DNA of 64,000 nucleotides from Yoonia litorea. Lineage in GTDB: Bacteria > Pseudomonadota > Alphaproteobacteria > Rhodobacterales > Rhodobacteraceae. Below are positions 36,907 to 45,961 of the stretch, piece after piece (position 1 is the stretch's first letter; each line of letters opens with the position of its first letter). Made by a program: the position numbers and the translations under genes. The stretch lies in assembly GCF_900114675.1 (NCBI RefSeq), contig NZ_FOZM01000003.1:248001-312000 (forward strand), given 5' to 3'. The notes under the pieces were generated by a model. The model saw nothing but the letters and a program-made list of their open reading frames with translations, ran no database searches and was not told where the DNA came from.

Positions 36907-37110
36907 TTACCAGTGGGGTGGTTTCTGATCGGCAAGCGGAACGGTCCCGCCTGAGTCTATCTCGCGCTGGGCCTCACGTTCCATCAACATCGCAACGCGC
37001 CTTTGGGCAATGGCGAGCTCCTTTTCCTGCCGCGCAACCACGTCTGACAATTCGTCAACGGTGCGAGTCAGATAGGCGATTTGTTCTTCAAGATGGGTGA
37101 TATCAGTCAT
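36907..37110 (-). CDS. slyX: SlyX-like protein
   Basis: A 67-residue coiled-coil protein: LEEQIAYLTRTVDELSDVV then heptads to about residue 50, ending in the SlyX-type C-terminal with PHW (DQKPPHW). Length and tail fit SlyX, whose function is unclear despite its E. coli name. It is divergent from hisS across a 189-base gap. Confidence 0.85.
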   Translation of the reverse strand: MTDITHLEEQIAYLTRTVDELSDVVARQEKELAIAQRRVAMLMEREAQREIDSGGTVPLADQKPPHW

Positions 37111-37214
37111 GCGGCGAACATAAGCTTTGCCACCTTCCTGCGGAAGGGGCGACTGTGCCGGAAAACATGAAAGCCCAGGAATGTGGGATTTTTAGGCAAG
37201 ATGGCGGCGGCACA

Positions 37215-37257
37215 GCAGCTTTTGGCAGGCAAGCTGCATTGCCCCGCTGGGCTTGCC
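37215..37257 (+). promoter_or_regulatory. Mutually exclusive hairpins in the hisS leader
   Basis: GCAGCTT (37215-37221) pairs with AAGCTGC (37231-37237), and GGCAAGC (37228-37234) pairs with GCTTGCC (37251-37257). The two stems share bases 37231-37234, so only one can form. GGCAA/TTGCC (37228-37232 and 37239-37243) is a third option. No T-run or His-rich leader peptide is present. An attenuator-like or translation-control role is inferred only. Confidence 0.35.
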
Positions 37258-37299
37258 GCGCTAAACGCCCCTCAAACATTGTGATCGCAGGACCAAGTG

Positions 37300-38910
37300 A
37301 TGGCCAAGCAAAAGAAACAGCCCCGTCCCAAGGCGCAAACGCCAAAAGGGTTTCAGGATTACTTCGGCGCGGATGTCACCGCCCGGAACGAAATGCTGAG
37401 CAAGATTGCGGCTGTTTACCATCGCTACGGCTTTGATGCGCTGGAAACCTCCGCTGTTGAGACGGTCGAGGCGCTGGGCAAGTTCCTGCCTGACGTGGAT
37501 CGCCCGAATGAGGGCGTTTTTGCCTGGCAGGAAGACAACGACTGGCTGGCGCTGCGCTATGATCTGACAGCGCCGCTAGCGCGCGTCGCGGCCCAGTTCC
37601 GCAATGACCTGCCCAGCCCCTATCGCCGTTATGCGATGGGCCCTGTCTGGCGCAACGAAAAACCCGGACCGGGTCGGTTTCGCCAGTTTTATCAGTGCGA
37701 TGCCGATACTGTCGGCGCGCCGAGTGTTGCGGCCGATGCCGAGATTTGCGCGATGCTGTCTGACACATTGGAAGAAGTCGGTATCCCCCGCGGCGACTAC
37801 ATCATCCGCGTGAACAACCGCAAAGTGCTGAACGGTGTCTTAGAGGTCGCAGGACTGTCAGGTGACGACAAAGAGGTCGAGCGCGGGATCGTGCTTCGTG
37901 CAATTGATAAGCTGGATCGTCTGGGCGTCGATGGCGTGCGCGCTTTGCTTGGTGAGGGCCGCAAGGACGAGAGCGGTGACTTTACCAAGGGCGCGGGCCT
38001 GAGCGATGCGCAAGCCGATGTGGTGATGGGGTTTGTCGATGCAAATGCCGGTATCGACGAGAAGCTTCGCAATGCCGCAGAAGTTGCTTCGGTATTGGGA
38101 AGTGAGAATGTAAACGCCTTGTCGAACGCCTACGACAGTCCGTTCACAGCTCTTTTTGGGCGCGACATTGGCGCTAGCGAAGTTCGCAACACTGTTGTGT
38201 TGGCTCACTTAGAAGAACTTGTGCGGGACTCTGAAGTTGGTACCGCAGGTGTTTCCGAACTCCGTGAAATTGTATTGATGTTGGAGTCACAAGGTTATTT
38301 TTCTGACAGGATCATCATCGACCCTTCCGTCGTCCGCGGCCTCGGTTACTACACCGGCCCCGTCTACGAGGCTGAATTGACCTTCGAAGTCACCGACGAA
38401 AAGGGGCGTCCCCGCAACTTCGGCTCGGTCGCAGGGGGCGGGCGCTATGACGATCTGGTCAAGCGCTTCACCGGACAGGCCGTGCCTGCCACTGGTGTTT
38501 CGATCGGCGTGGACCGTCTTCTGGCCGCACTGCGGGCCAAGGGCAGGATTGAAAGCGCTGAGCGGGGGCCAGTGGTCGTCACAGTAATGGATCGAGACCG
38601 GATGGCTGACTATCAGTCCATGGTTGCCGAGTTGCGCGCGGCTGGCATCCGTTCCGAAGTCTATCTTGGAAACCCCAAGAACTTTGGCAATCAGCTCAAA
38701 TACGCAGACAAGCGCAATTCGCCGGTCGCCATTATTGCCGGTGCGGATGAATTTGATCAGGGGATTGTCCAGATCAAGGATCTGATCCTCGGGGCCGAAA
38801 TCGCCAAGAACGCCACGCTTGAGGAATGGAAGGACCGCCCCAGCCAATACGAAGTGCCGCGTGCCCAGATGGTCGCGAAGGTACGCGAAATTCTGGACGG
38901 GCAGGGCTGA
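37300..38910 (+). CDS. hisS: Histidyl-tRNA synthetase, with an extended insertion
   Basis: Class II synthetase charging tRNA-His, 536 residues. Motif 2 region is [24 protein letters not shown]; the histidine-specific motifs are [11 protein letters not shown] and, in motif 3, [13 protein letters not shown]. Related Rhodobacterales enzymes are about 495-505 residues as I know them. The extra 35-40 residues fall at about 255-300 ([20 protein letters not shown] to [11 protein letters not shown]), encoded by DNA richer in A/T and in codons such as TTA, GTA and AGT than the rest of the gene. ATG 37300 is used. The stop overlaps hisZ (TGATG). Confidence 0.96.
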   Translation: MAKQKKQPRPKAQTPKGFQDYFGADVTARNEMLSKIAAVYHRYGFDALETSAVETVEALGKFLPDVDRPNEGVFAWQEDNDWLALRYDLTAPLARVAAQFRNDLPSPYRRYAMGPVWRNEKPGPGRFRQFYQCDADTVGAPSVAADAEICAMLSDTLEEVGIPRGDYIIRVNNRKVLNGVLEVAGLSGDDKEVERGIVLRAIDKLDRLGVDGVRALLGEGRKDESGDFTKGAGLSDAQADVVMGFVDANAGIDEKLRNAAEVASVLGSENVNALSNAYDSPFTALFGRDIGASEVRNTVVLAHLEELVRDSEVGTAGVSELREIVLMLESQGYFSDRIIIDPSVVRGLGYYTGPVYEAELTFEVTDEKGRPRNFGSVAGGGRYDDLVKRFTGQAVPATGVSIGVDRLLAALRAKGRIESAERGPVVVTVMDRDRMADYQSMVAELRAAGIRSEVYLGNPKNFGNQLKYADKRNSPVAIIAGADEFDQGIVQIKDLILGAEIAKNATLEEWKDRPSQYEVPRAQMVAKVREILDGQG

Positions 38911-39983
38911 TGCCAACCTCGCAGGCCACACAGACCGAGGCGCGCCGTTTGCGCGACCTCTTCGCTGCCAGAGGGGCTTTGGTGATCAAGGCGGATGTGC
39001 TGCAATCGGCTGGCACGTTGCTTGACCTCTATGGCGAGGATATCCGCGCGCGGTCCTACGTCACATCGGACCCGCTGCGCGGTGAAATGGTGCTGCGCCC
39101 GGACTTCACCGTCCCTGTGGTGCAGATGCATATGGACGCCCACGCCGAACCTGCGCGCTACACCTACTCAGGCAAGGTGTTCCGCAAGCAGGAAACCGAT
39201 GAGGCCCGCGCGAACGAATACGTGCAAGTCGGTTACGAGGTCTTTGACGGCCAGAACCCGGCTGCCGCTGATGCAGAGGTCTTTGCCGCCGTGGCGCAAG
39301 GCTTGGAAGGGCTGCCACTGCGCGCTGCCACTGGCGACATTGGCGTATTGATGGACGCGGTGCGCGGTCTGCAAACCACCGATGACCGCAAGGCCGCTCT
39401 ATTGCGGCATATCTGGCGGCCAGCCCGGTTCCGTGCGCTTCTCAAGCGGTTCGGGTCGGATCAGGTGCCACCGGCGCGGGCCGCGCTTCTGGCCGCAGAA
39501 GACCCCTTTGTAGAGGCAGGCCCGGAGATTGGGTTGCGCACCCGCGAAGAGGTTACAGCCAGGATTGATGCGCTGCGCGCGGATGCTGATGCCGCCCCGA
39601 TTTCCGGCGAAGAAATTGCCTTGATCGACGCCATTTTGAACCTGCGCGAGACATCGACAAATGTGCTCAGTCATCTGCGTGATATCGCAGTGGACATGCC
39701 CGCAATCGGCGGTGCCGTGGGGCGGTTGGATGCCCGTCTCGGGGCGTTGGCTGACCGGGCTGTGGATGTGGATGCCTTGCCGTTCGAAGGCAGCTACGGA
39801 CGCACGTCGCTTGAATATTACGACGGGTTTGTCTTCGGTTTTTACGCCAGCGACCGCCCCGATTTGCCACCTGTCGCCACAGGCGGACGCTATGACGCGC
39901 TGACGGCCCGGCTGGGGCAGGGGCGCGTAGTGCCAGCCGTCGGCGGTGTGATCCGTCCTGATCTGGCTTTGGAGTTGACGTGA
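38910..39983 (+). CDS. hisZ: ATP phosphoribosyltransferase regulatory subunit
   Basis: A HisRS paralogue (357 residues) that lacks the aminoacylation function and combines with short HisG to make the active, histidine-regulated first enzyme of histidine synthesis. Synthetase-like motifs are partial: VLRPDFTVPVVQMHM, YTYSGKVFRKQ, GYEVFDG and YYDGFVFGFYAS with ATGGRYD. ATG 38910 overlaps the hisS stop and its own stop overlaps hisG (TGATG), so synthetase, HisZ and HisG are translationally coupled. Confidence 0.95.
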   Translation: MPTSQATQTEARRLRDLFAARGALVIKADVLQSAGTLLDLYGEDIRARSYVTSDPLRGEMVLRPDFTVPVVQMHMDAHAEPARYTYSGKVFRKQETDEARANEYVQVGYEVFDGQNPAAADAEVFAAVAQGLEGLPLRAATGDIGVLMDAVRGLQTTDDRKAALLRHIWRPARFRALLKRFGSDQVPPARAALLAAEDPFVEAGPEIGLRTREEVTARIDALRADADAAPISGEEIALIDAILNLRETSTNVLSHLRDIAVDMPAIGGAVGRLDARLGALADRAVDVDALPFEGSYGRTSLEYYDGFVFGFYASDRPDLPPVATGGRYDALTARLGQGRVVPAVGGVIRPDLALELT

Positions 39984-40672
39984 TGCTGAAGCTGGGTGTG
40001 CCGTCCAAGGGGCGATTGATGGAAAAGACCTTCGACTGGTTCGGCAGTCGGGGCATCAGCCTGCGCAAATCAGGGTCTGATCGCGAATACGCCGGTGCCG
40101 TTGACGGCATTGATGGGGTCGAGCTTGTGCTGCTTTCCGCCGGAGAGATCCCGCGCGAATTGGCCTCTGGCACCATTCATCTTGGAGTGACCGGCTCTGA
40201 TCTGGTGCGCGAGAAGCTGGCCAACTGGGATGCCCGCGTCGCAGAGCTGGCACCAATGGGTTTCGGCGGAGCCGATCTGATCATCGCGGTCCCGAAGTTC
40301 TGGGTCGATGTGCATACGTTGGATGATCTGGATGCGGCAGCAGCGGCCTTTCGGCGGCGGCATGGGTTCCGCCTTCGGATCGCGACAAAATATCATCGTC
40401 TCGTCAGGGATTTCCTGCGCGAACATGGCGTGGCGGACTATCAACTGGTGGACAGCCAAGGCGCGACCGAAGGCACCGTCAAGAATGAAACGGCTGAGGC
40501 GATCGCAGATATCACCTCGACCGGCGAGACCTTGCGCGCCAACGGGCTCAAGATCCTTGATGACGGGCTAATCCACGCATCGCAGGCGACGCTTTTCCGT
40601 GGACGGCGTTTGAATTGGACCGATGAGCAGCGCCAGACGCTCAAGACGCTGCAAGCGGTGCTTGGAATCTAG
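39983..40672 (+). CDS. hisG: ATP phosphoribosyltransferase, short form
   Basis: Catalyses the first step of histidine synthesis, ATP + PRPP to phosphoribosyl-ATP. At 229 residues it is the short HisG that lacks the C-terminal allosteric domain and needs HisZ. Recognisable are LGVPSKGRLMEKT, GVTGSDLVRE, the LRIATKYHRLVRDF region and the PRPP-binding loop VDSQGATEGTVK, with DITSTGETLRANGL after it. Its TAG stop lies in a CTAG shared with the convergent YkgJ gene. Confidence 0.96.
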   Translation: MLKLGVPSKGRLMEKTFDWFGSRGISLRKSGSDREYAGAVDGIDGVELVLLSAGEIPRELASGTIHLGVTGSDLVREKLANWDARVAELAPMGFGGADLIIAVPKFWVDVHTLDDLDAAAAAFRRRHGFRLRIATKYHRLVRDFLREHGVADYQLVDSQGATEGTVKNETAEAIADITSTGETLRANGLKILDDGLIHASQATLFRGRRLNWTDEQRQTLKTLQAVLGI

Positions 40673-41448
40673 GCCGTCGCAGCCACCAGTGCATCGTGGC
40701 AGGCAATCTCCAACGCGCTGGTTTTCTGGCGTGCATCTGCGATCCCGTCAGCCCCTGCAACGCCCAAGGCCGCGGTGTCCGCCAGCGAATAGGTTTGCAC
40801 CTGCGTGATCCCTTTCAAGGCCGCGCGGCAAAGCGCAAGCACCAAAAGATAATCAAGGTGGTTGCCCAAAAGCCCAGCGCCCATTTCCTTGCCGCCTTCG
40901 GCATTGATCTCACAGGCCGCCGCATCGGTTGAGATAAATGACCGGCAGATCATCGGGCGGGCGTCATAGGCGCGGCAACTGCGGGTGTCTGGATCGAGGG
41001 CAGGGCAGCCTTTTGGATGCCACGCGCGGCCGTCCGGTTGCCCTGCTAGGGGTGTCAACGCGGTGTGGAGTTGCTCGGCTTCGAATGCCGTAATCACACC
41101 GCCTTCGCCGCCATTCAGGATACAGCAAAAGGCGCAGCCCTCGGCACAGGCGGCCTCTTGGACGACCTTCGGGGGCGACTTCATCAATTCATCCCGCACG
41201 GCCATGCCCAGCCGCCACGCGGCTTTGCCGCTGGCCATTTCGGCCAGAACATCCTTGGCCGGAATCTGGTGTGCGAAAGCGGTCTGCAAATAAGACGTCA
41301 GGATGCGTCGCGCCCGTTCCACGCGTGCCTTGTCGACCCCCGACACCCGCGCCTTCGCGACGCGCTGGGCGAGCTCTTCGAGCGTGAGCGCGCCTTTGCC
41401 GAATTTGGCAGCCTGACGGCGGGCGGCGCGGGGTGACGTGGGCTTCAT
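40669..41448 (-). CDS. YkgJ-family cysteine-cluster protein
   Basis: A 259-residue protein with the zinc/iron-chelating cysteine pattern CAEGCAFCCILNG in the middle and CPALDPDTRSC plus RPMICRSF about 50 residues later. The N-terminal third is basic and helical and not part of the domain. YkgJ proteins probably bind a metal or FeS cluster; the function is unknown. ATG 41448 (MKPTSPRAARRQAAK) is preferred over the longer frame from 41478. Confidence 0.85.
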   Translation of the reverse strand: MKPTSPRAARRQAAKFGKGALTLEELAQRVAKARVSGVDKARVERARRILTSYLQTAFAHQIPAKDVLAEMASGKAAWRLGMAVRDELMKSPPKVVQEAACAEGCAFCCILNGGEGGVITAFEAEQLHTALTPLAGQPDGRAWHPKGCPALDPDTRSCRAYDARPMICRSFISTDAAACEINAEGGKEMGAGLLGNHLDYLLVLALCRAALKGITQVQTYSLADTAALGVAGADGIADARQKTSALEIACHDALVAATA

Positions 41449-41508
41449 GAGCGTCCTCGGATTGCGGTTCGCCGTCACTATAGAGACCCGCCCCGTAGCG
41501 TCCAGCCG

Positions 41509-43041
41509 CTAAGACTTAAGCCCGTCGCGCAGGAACCGCCGCAGGATTTTACCTGAGGCGGATTTCGGAATTGCATCTACGAAATGCACTTCATGGAGTT
41601 GCTTGTATGTGGCCAGTTGCGCCGCAACATGGGCTTTGATCGCCTCTTCCGTCGGGGCGGGGTCAGCAGCGACGACAAAGGCAATCGGCAGTTCGCCCGC
41701 CTCATCATCAGGTCTGCCAATCACCGCAGCATCTGTGACGCCTTCCATAGCAACCAAAGTGGCTTCCAGTTCGGCAGGTGCGACCTGAAAGCCCTTGTAT
41801 TTAATCAGCTCCTTCAGCCTGTCGGTGATGAACATGTAGCCGTCTTGGTCCACTTTCGCGATGTCGCCCGTGCGTAGCCAACCGTCTGGGGTGACGGTCT
41901 CGGCTGTGGCATCCGGGCGATTGAGGTAGCCTTGCATGATCTGCGGGCCCTTGATCCAAAGCTCGCCTTCCTCCTCGGGTCCAAGTTCAGCACCGCTTTC
42001 GATATCAACAATCTTGCAGGACGTGTTGGGCGTCAGCACCCCTGCGGCGCCGGACTTGGGTGCCTTGCGCGGCACGACGTGGCTGACAGGGCTCAGTTCC
42101 GTCATGCCGTACCCTTGCAAGGCCGTGCATCCCAGCCGTGACGCGATCGCGTCCGAAAGTTCCGGACCGGAAGGTGCGGCGGCGATAAAGACCTCGCGGA
42201 GTGCGGACAGATCGTACTCTTCGACCAACGGATGCTTGGCCAATGCAAGTGCGACTGGCGGAACAACCCACATCCGCTGACACTTGTAGTCCTGACTGAT
42301 TTGCAAAAAGAGCGGCAGATCGAAGCGCGGCATCGTCACCAAAGCGCCGCCACCGGCAAGGTGGATATTCATCAACACCACCATCCCGTAGATATGAAAG
42401 AAGGGCAGAAAGGCCGCGGTTACTTCTCCGGGCTGAAAATCAGCGGCAACAATCGATTGATCCGCATTGATGACAAGGTTCCGGTGCGACAGCATCACGC
42501 CCTTCGGCAGCCCTGTGGTGCCGGACGAATAAGGCAGCACCACCGTAAAGCTGTCGAGATCGACAGGCACCTGTTCGTTGATTGGATCACCGAAGAGGGC
42601 GTCGTATTCCTGCGTCCCGATCGCAATTATGGGCAGGTCTCCGGCCCCTTCCTTGGCCGTATCCATGAAGTCAGGGATCGTGATCAAAAGATCGGCGCGT
42701 GCGTCTTGCAGTTGGTGGGCGACCTCGCTGGCTGTGTAGGTTGGATTGAGCGTGGTGATCGTCGCCCCTCCCCAAGCGACTGCGTGAAATACCACAGCAT
42801 ATTCGGGCATATTGGGGGCCATCAAGGCGACGGTCTTGCCTGCGCCAAATCCCGCAGCGGCCAGCCCGCCCGCCATCTGCTTTACCTGATGCATAAACTG
42901 GGCGGCGGTCAGCGTGCGGCCTGTCGGCCCGTCGGTCAGCACCACGTCATCCGGTCGGTTCTCCAGATCTGCAAAGACATGTTCGGTGACGCTCAGGTCG
43001 CGCGTGGCAACGTCCGGATAAGGGCTTGTGAAAATGGTCAT
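41509..43041 (-). CDS. Acyl-CoA synthetase (4-coumarate-CoA-ligase-like)
   Basis: AMP-forming acyl-CoA ligase of the ANL superfamily, 510 residues. Motifs: YSSGTTGLPKGVMLSH (about 168-183), LQGYGMTELSPVSH, DGWLRTGDIAKVDQDGYMFI and the C-terminal PKSASGKILRR with the catalytic Lys. The nearest type is 4-coumarate-CoA ligase-like enzymes, which in bacteria act on aromatic or medium-chain acids; the substrate is not determinable. ATG 43041 is where homology begins. Confidence 0.92.
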   Translation of the reverse strand: MTIFTSPYPDVATRDLSVTEHVFADLENRPDDVVLTDGPTGRTLTAAQFMHQVKQMAGGLAAAGFGAGKTVALMAPNMPEYAVVFHAVAWGGATITTLNPTYTASEVAHQLQDARADLLITIPDFMDTAKEGAGDLPIIAIGTQEYDALFGDPINEQVPVDLDSFTVVLPYSSGTTGLPKGVMLSHRNLVINADQSIVAADFQPGEVTAAFLPFFHIYGMVVLMNIHLAGGGALVTMPRFDLPLFLQISQDYKCQRMWVVPPVALALAKHPLVEEYDLSALREVFIAAAPSGPELSDAIASRLGCTALQGYGMTELSPVSHVVPRKAPKSGAAGVLTPNTSCKIVDIESGAELGPEEEGELWIKGPQIMQGYLNRPDATAETVTPDGWLRTGDIAKVDQDGYMFITDRLKELIKYKGFQVAPAELEATLVAMEGVTDAAVIGRPDDEAGELPIAFVVAADPAPTEEAIKAHVAAQLATYKQLHEVHFVDAIPKSASGKILRRFLRDGLKS

Positions 43042-43086
43042 GGCAGGTCCTCCCGCGCCGATCATGGCACGGGCAGGGCAATCTGC

Positions 43087-43518
43087 CTAGCGGACTCCGA
43101 TCGCGGCAAGCGCTTTTGACAATTCGGGCGGCAGCGGGTCTTCGTCCTGACGGCCCTCTGGCAGATCGCGCGGCGCATCAGCGACAGGCAGGTAGCGCCA
43201 CCCCTGAAAGGCGCGTTTCGGTGTTGCCTCGACCCGGGTCAGACCGGGCTTGCAGACGATGGCACAGCGACGGATGCCGTCGGCGCTGAGATATTCATCC
43301 AGTCGCAAGACAGGTTGGCGGCAAAGGATCACACCTTTGATCACCCAGAAGATCGACCCTCCATTGAGAATTTCATCGCCGCGCTTGGGCCACATACGCG
43401 TGATGTGGCGCGGCAAACCGTCGTCAGTCTGGGCGCGCTTGGTGGCCTGCCAGTCCGCAAGGCCAGCAATATCCTCGGTCCCGACCGAGAGTTTGAGAAG
43501 ATGAACAGTGCCTGTCAT
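43087..43518 (-). CDS. DUF1489 family protein
   Basis: A 143-residue protein typical of alphaproteobacteria: HLLKLSVGTEDIAGLADWQ at the start, RMWPKRGDEILNGGSIFWVIKG (about 61-82), CRQPVLRLDEY and TPKRAFQGWRYLP. The family is conserved and uncharacterised. ATG 43518 is chosen within a longer open frame because homology starts there. It is divergent from nrdJ, 115 bases apart. Confidence 0.9.
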   Translation of the reverse strand: MTGTVHLLKLSVGTEDIAGLADWQATKRAQTDDGLPRHITRMWPKRGDEILNGGSIFWVIKGVILCRQPVLRLDEYLSADGIRRCAIVCKPGLTRVEATPKRAFQGWRYLPVADAPRDLPEGRQDEDPLPPELSKALAAIGVR

Positions 43519-43633
43519 GGCGCAAGTGTTTAGCTGCAGTGGCGGAAGGCCGCAATCTTGCGACTGGTCAGCGCCGTCACGTTTCCGTAAGATGGAGGCC
43601 TTCCCTGCAATACCTGACTGGAGAACCCCGCAA

Positions 43634-45961
43634 ATGTCCGCCTTTTCCGCCCCGATTGCCGAACAAATCTGGGATATGAAGTATCGCTTCAAAGAGGCCG
43701 ACGGGACGCCGATTGACGTCACCGTCGAGGATACATGGCGGCGGATCGCCAATGCGCTGGCCGCTGTTGAAGACGACCCTGCCGCTTGGGAAGGCAAATT
43801 CTATGACGCACTCGCAGATTTCAAATACTTGCCAGCGGGGCGCATCACGGCAGGCGCAGGCACCGCACGGTCGGTGACGCTTTTCAACTGTTTTGTCATG
43901 GGCACAGTGCCCGACAGCATGGGCGGGATCTTCGACATGCTCAAAGAGGCCGCGCTGACGATGCAGCAGGGCGGCGGGATCGGCTATGACTTCTCGACCA
44001 TCCGCCCCAAAGGCGCGAGCGTGCATGGCGTCGCCGCCGATGCCTCCGGGCCGCTGTCGTTCATGGATGTCTGGGATGCGATGTGCCGCACGATCATGTC
44101 GGCAGGCTCGCGCCGTGGGGCGATGATGGCAACGATGCGGTGTGATCACCCTGACATCGAGGATTTCATCACCGCCAAATCCGACCCTGCGCGCCTGCGC
44201 ATGTTCAATATGTCGGTGCTGGTGACCGATCCTTTCATGGAGGCGGTGAAATCCGACGGGTCTTGGGATCTGGTTTTTGGCGGCAAGGTCTTCCGCACGG
44301 TGCAAGCGCGCGATCTGTGGAACAAGATCATGCAGTCGACCTATGACTACGCCGAACCCGGCGTGATCTTCATCGACCGCATCAACCAGATGAACAACCT
44401 CAACTACTGCGAAACAATTGCCGCCACCAACCCATGTGGCGAGCAGCCGTTGCCACCCTATGGCGCATGTCTGCTTGGGTCGATCAATCTGGCCAAACTC
44501 GTGAGCGACCCTTTTGCAGACACAGCCGCGCTTGGCGAAGCCGCCCTGACCGAACTGGTCGCAACTGCTGTGCGGATGATGGACAACGTCGTTGATGCCA
44601 GCCGCTTCCCGCTTGAGGCGCAGGCGCAAGAAGCGCAAGCCAAACGCCGCATCGGCCTTGGTGTCACAGGTCTGGCGGATGCGCTTTTGATGATGGGTCT
44701 GCGCTATGGCAGCGAAGAAGCTGCCGCCCAGACCGACAAGTGGATGCACCAGATCGCCCGCGCGGCCTATCTCGCCTCGGTCGATCTGGCCAAGGAAAAG
44801 GGGGCTTTTCCGCTTTTTGATGCCGAGAAGTTTCTTGCAAGCGGCGCGATGGAAGGGATGGACGCTGATGTCCGCGACGCGATCGCCGAACACGGCATCC
44901 GCAACGCGTTGCTGACATCGATTGCGCCGACAGGGACGATCAGCCTTTATGCAGGCAACGTGTCCTCAGGCATCGAACCTGTTTTTGCCTACGCCTATAC
45001 GCGGAAGGTCTTGCAGAAAGACGGATCACGGACCGAGGAAGAGGTCGTCGATTACGCTGTGCAACTCTGGCGTGATCTCAATGGTGATGCCCCGCTGCCG
45101 GATTATTTCGTGAACGCCCAGACCCTCGCGCCCCTTGATCACGTCCGGATGCAGGCGGCGGCACAGAAATGGATCGACAGCTCCATCTCCAAGACAATCA
45201 ACTGCCCCGAAGATATCAGCTTTGACGATTTCAAAGAGGTCTATATGGCCGCCTGGGATCAGGGCTGCAAAGGCTGCACCACCTATCGACCAAACGATGT
45301 GACGGGTTCTGTCTTGAGCGTCAGCGAAGATAAACCATCGGAGGATAGCTCCTCGCTTCATCTTGGTCAGAAAACTCCCGCCGGAGGCTCCGACGGTGAA
45401 GGTGGCACAGCCTTCCCGACGGAGGGCGAGGTCGTCTACATGTCAGAACCCCTCGATCGTCCGCAGGAGTTGGAAGGGGCCACCTACAAGCTGAAGTGGC
45501 CAGACAGCGAACATGCGATCTACATCACCGTCAATGACCTCATCGTGGGCGGGCACAGACGCCCGTTCGAGGTCTTTATCAACTCAAAGAACATGGAACA
45601 CTTTGCCTGGACCGTGGCGCTGACACGGATGATTTCGGCCGTGTTCCGGCGCGGTGGTGATGTGTCGTTTGTGGTCGAGGAACTTAAAGCGGTGTTCGAT
45701 CCGCGCGGCGGGGCATGGATGCAGGGCAAGTATGTCCCGTCCATTCTTGCGGCAATCGGCGGCGTCATCGAAAAGCACATGATTGCGACGGGTTTTCTGG
45801 CCGGTGAAGGCATGGGGCTCAAAGGTGATCCACAGGCAGATGTTGTGGCCATCAACGGTGGCGGGCGCGGCAAGGCCTGCTCAAGCTGCGGCCAATACGA
45901 GTTGCAGATGGTAGAAGGCTGCATGACCTGCCGGTCCTGCGGCTATTCCAAATGTGGCTAG
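43634..45961 (+). CDS. nrdJ: B12-dependent (class II) ribonucleotide reductase
   Basis: Adenosylcobalamin-dependent reductase making deoxynucleotides with or without oxygen; 775 residues. Catalytic features: LPAGRITAGAG, the first active-site Cys in FNCFVMG, NPCGEQPLPPYGACLLGSINL with the radical Cys and Glu, and APTGTISLYAGNVSSGIEP. The C-terminus carries the redox/zinc cysteines (CSSCG, then GCMTCRSCGYSKCG). Residues about 568-598 are a low-complexity linker encoded by palindromic DNA. ATG 43634 has GGAG upstream and starts the homology. Adenosylcobalamin need fits the adjacent riboswitch-controlled importer; its stop shares a CTAG with btuC. Confidence 0.97.
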   Translation: MSAFSAPIAEQIWDMKYRFKEADGTPIDVTVEDTWRRIANALAAVEDDPAAWEGKFYDALADFKYLPAGRITAGAGTARSVTLFNCFVMGTVPDSMGGIFDMLKEAALTMQQGGGIGYDFSTIRPKGASVHGVAADASGPLSFMDVWDAMCRTIMSAGSRRGAMMATMRCDHPDIEDFITAKSDPARLRMFNMSVLVTDPFMEAVKSDGSWDLVFGGKVFRTVQARDLWNKIMQSTYDYAEPGVIFIDRINQMNNLNYCETIAATNPCGEQPLPPYGACLLGSINLAKLVSDPFADTAALGEAALTELVATAVRMMDNVVDASRFPLEAQAQEAQAKRRIGLGVTGLADALLMMGLRYGSEEAAAQTDKWMHQIARAAYLASVDLAKEKGAFPLFDAEKFLASGAMEGMDADVRDAIAEHGIRNALLTSIAPTGTISLYAGNVSSGIEPVFAYAYTRKVLQKDGSRTEEEVVDYAVQLWRDLNGDAPLPDYFVNAQTLAPLDHVRMQAAAQKWIDSSISKTINCPEDISFDDFKEVYMAAWDQGCKGCTTYRPNDVTGSVLSVSEDKPSEDSSSLHLGQKTPAGGSDGEGGTAFPTEGEVVYMSEPLDRPQELEGATYKLKWPDSEHAIYITVNDLIVGGHRRPFEVFINSKNMEHFAWTVALTRMISAVFRRGGDVSFVVEELKAVFDPRGGAWMQGKYVPSILAAIGGVIEKHMIATGFLAGEGMGLKGDPQADVVAINGGGRGKACSSCGQYELQMVEGCMTCRSCGYSKCG
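45335..45425. repeat. Palindromic element inside nrdJ
   Basis: Two hairpins lie within the coding linker: GAGGA-TAGC-TCCTC at 45341-45354 and a 19-base near-palindrome at 45378-45396 (CCGCCGGAG / CTCCGACGG, one mismatch). The stretch keeps the frame and encodes a Ser/Gly-rich segment. I see no second copy in the window, so its repeat nature is inferred from the palindromes. Confidence 0.4.

Noticed and set aside
37171..37300. Possible histidine leader peptide before hisS
   Set aside because: The ATG frame at 37171 contains no His codons and no stop before hisS, so classical his attenuation does not apply.
43577..44893. 438-residue open frame antisense to nrdJ
   Set aside because: Shadow of a highly conserved gene; rich in His/Arg as expected from complementing GC-rich codons, with no motif.
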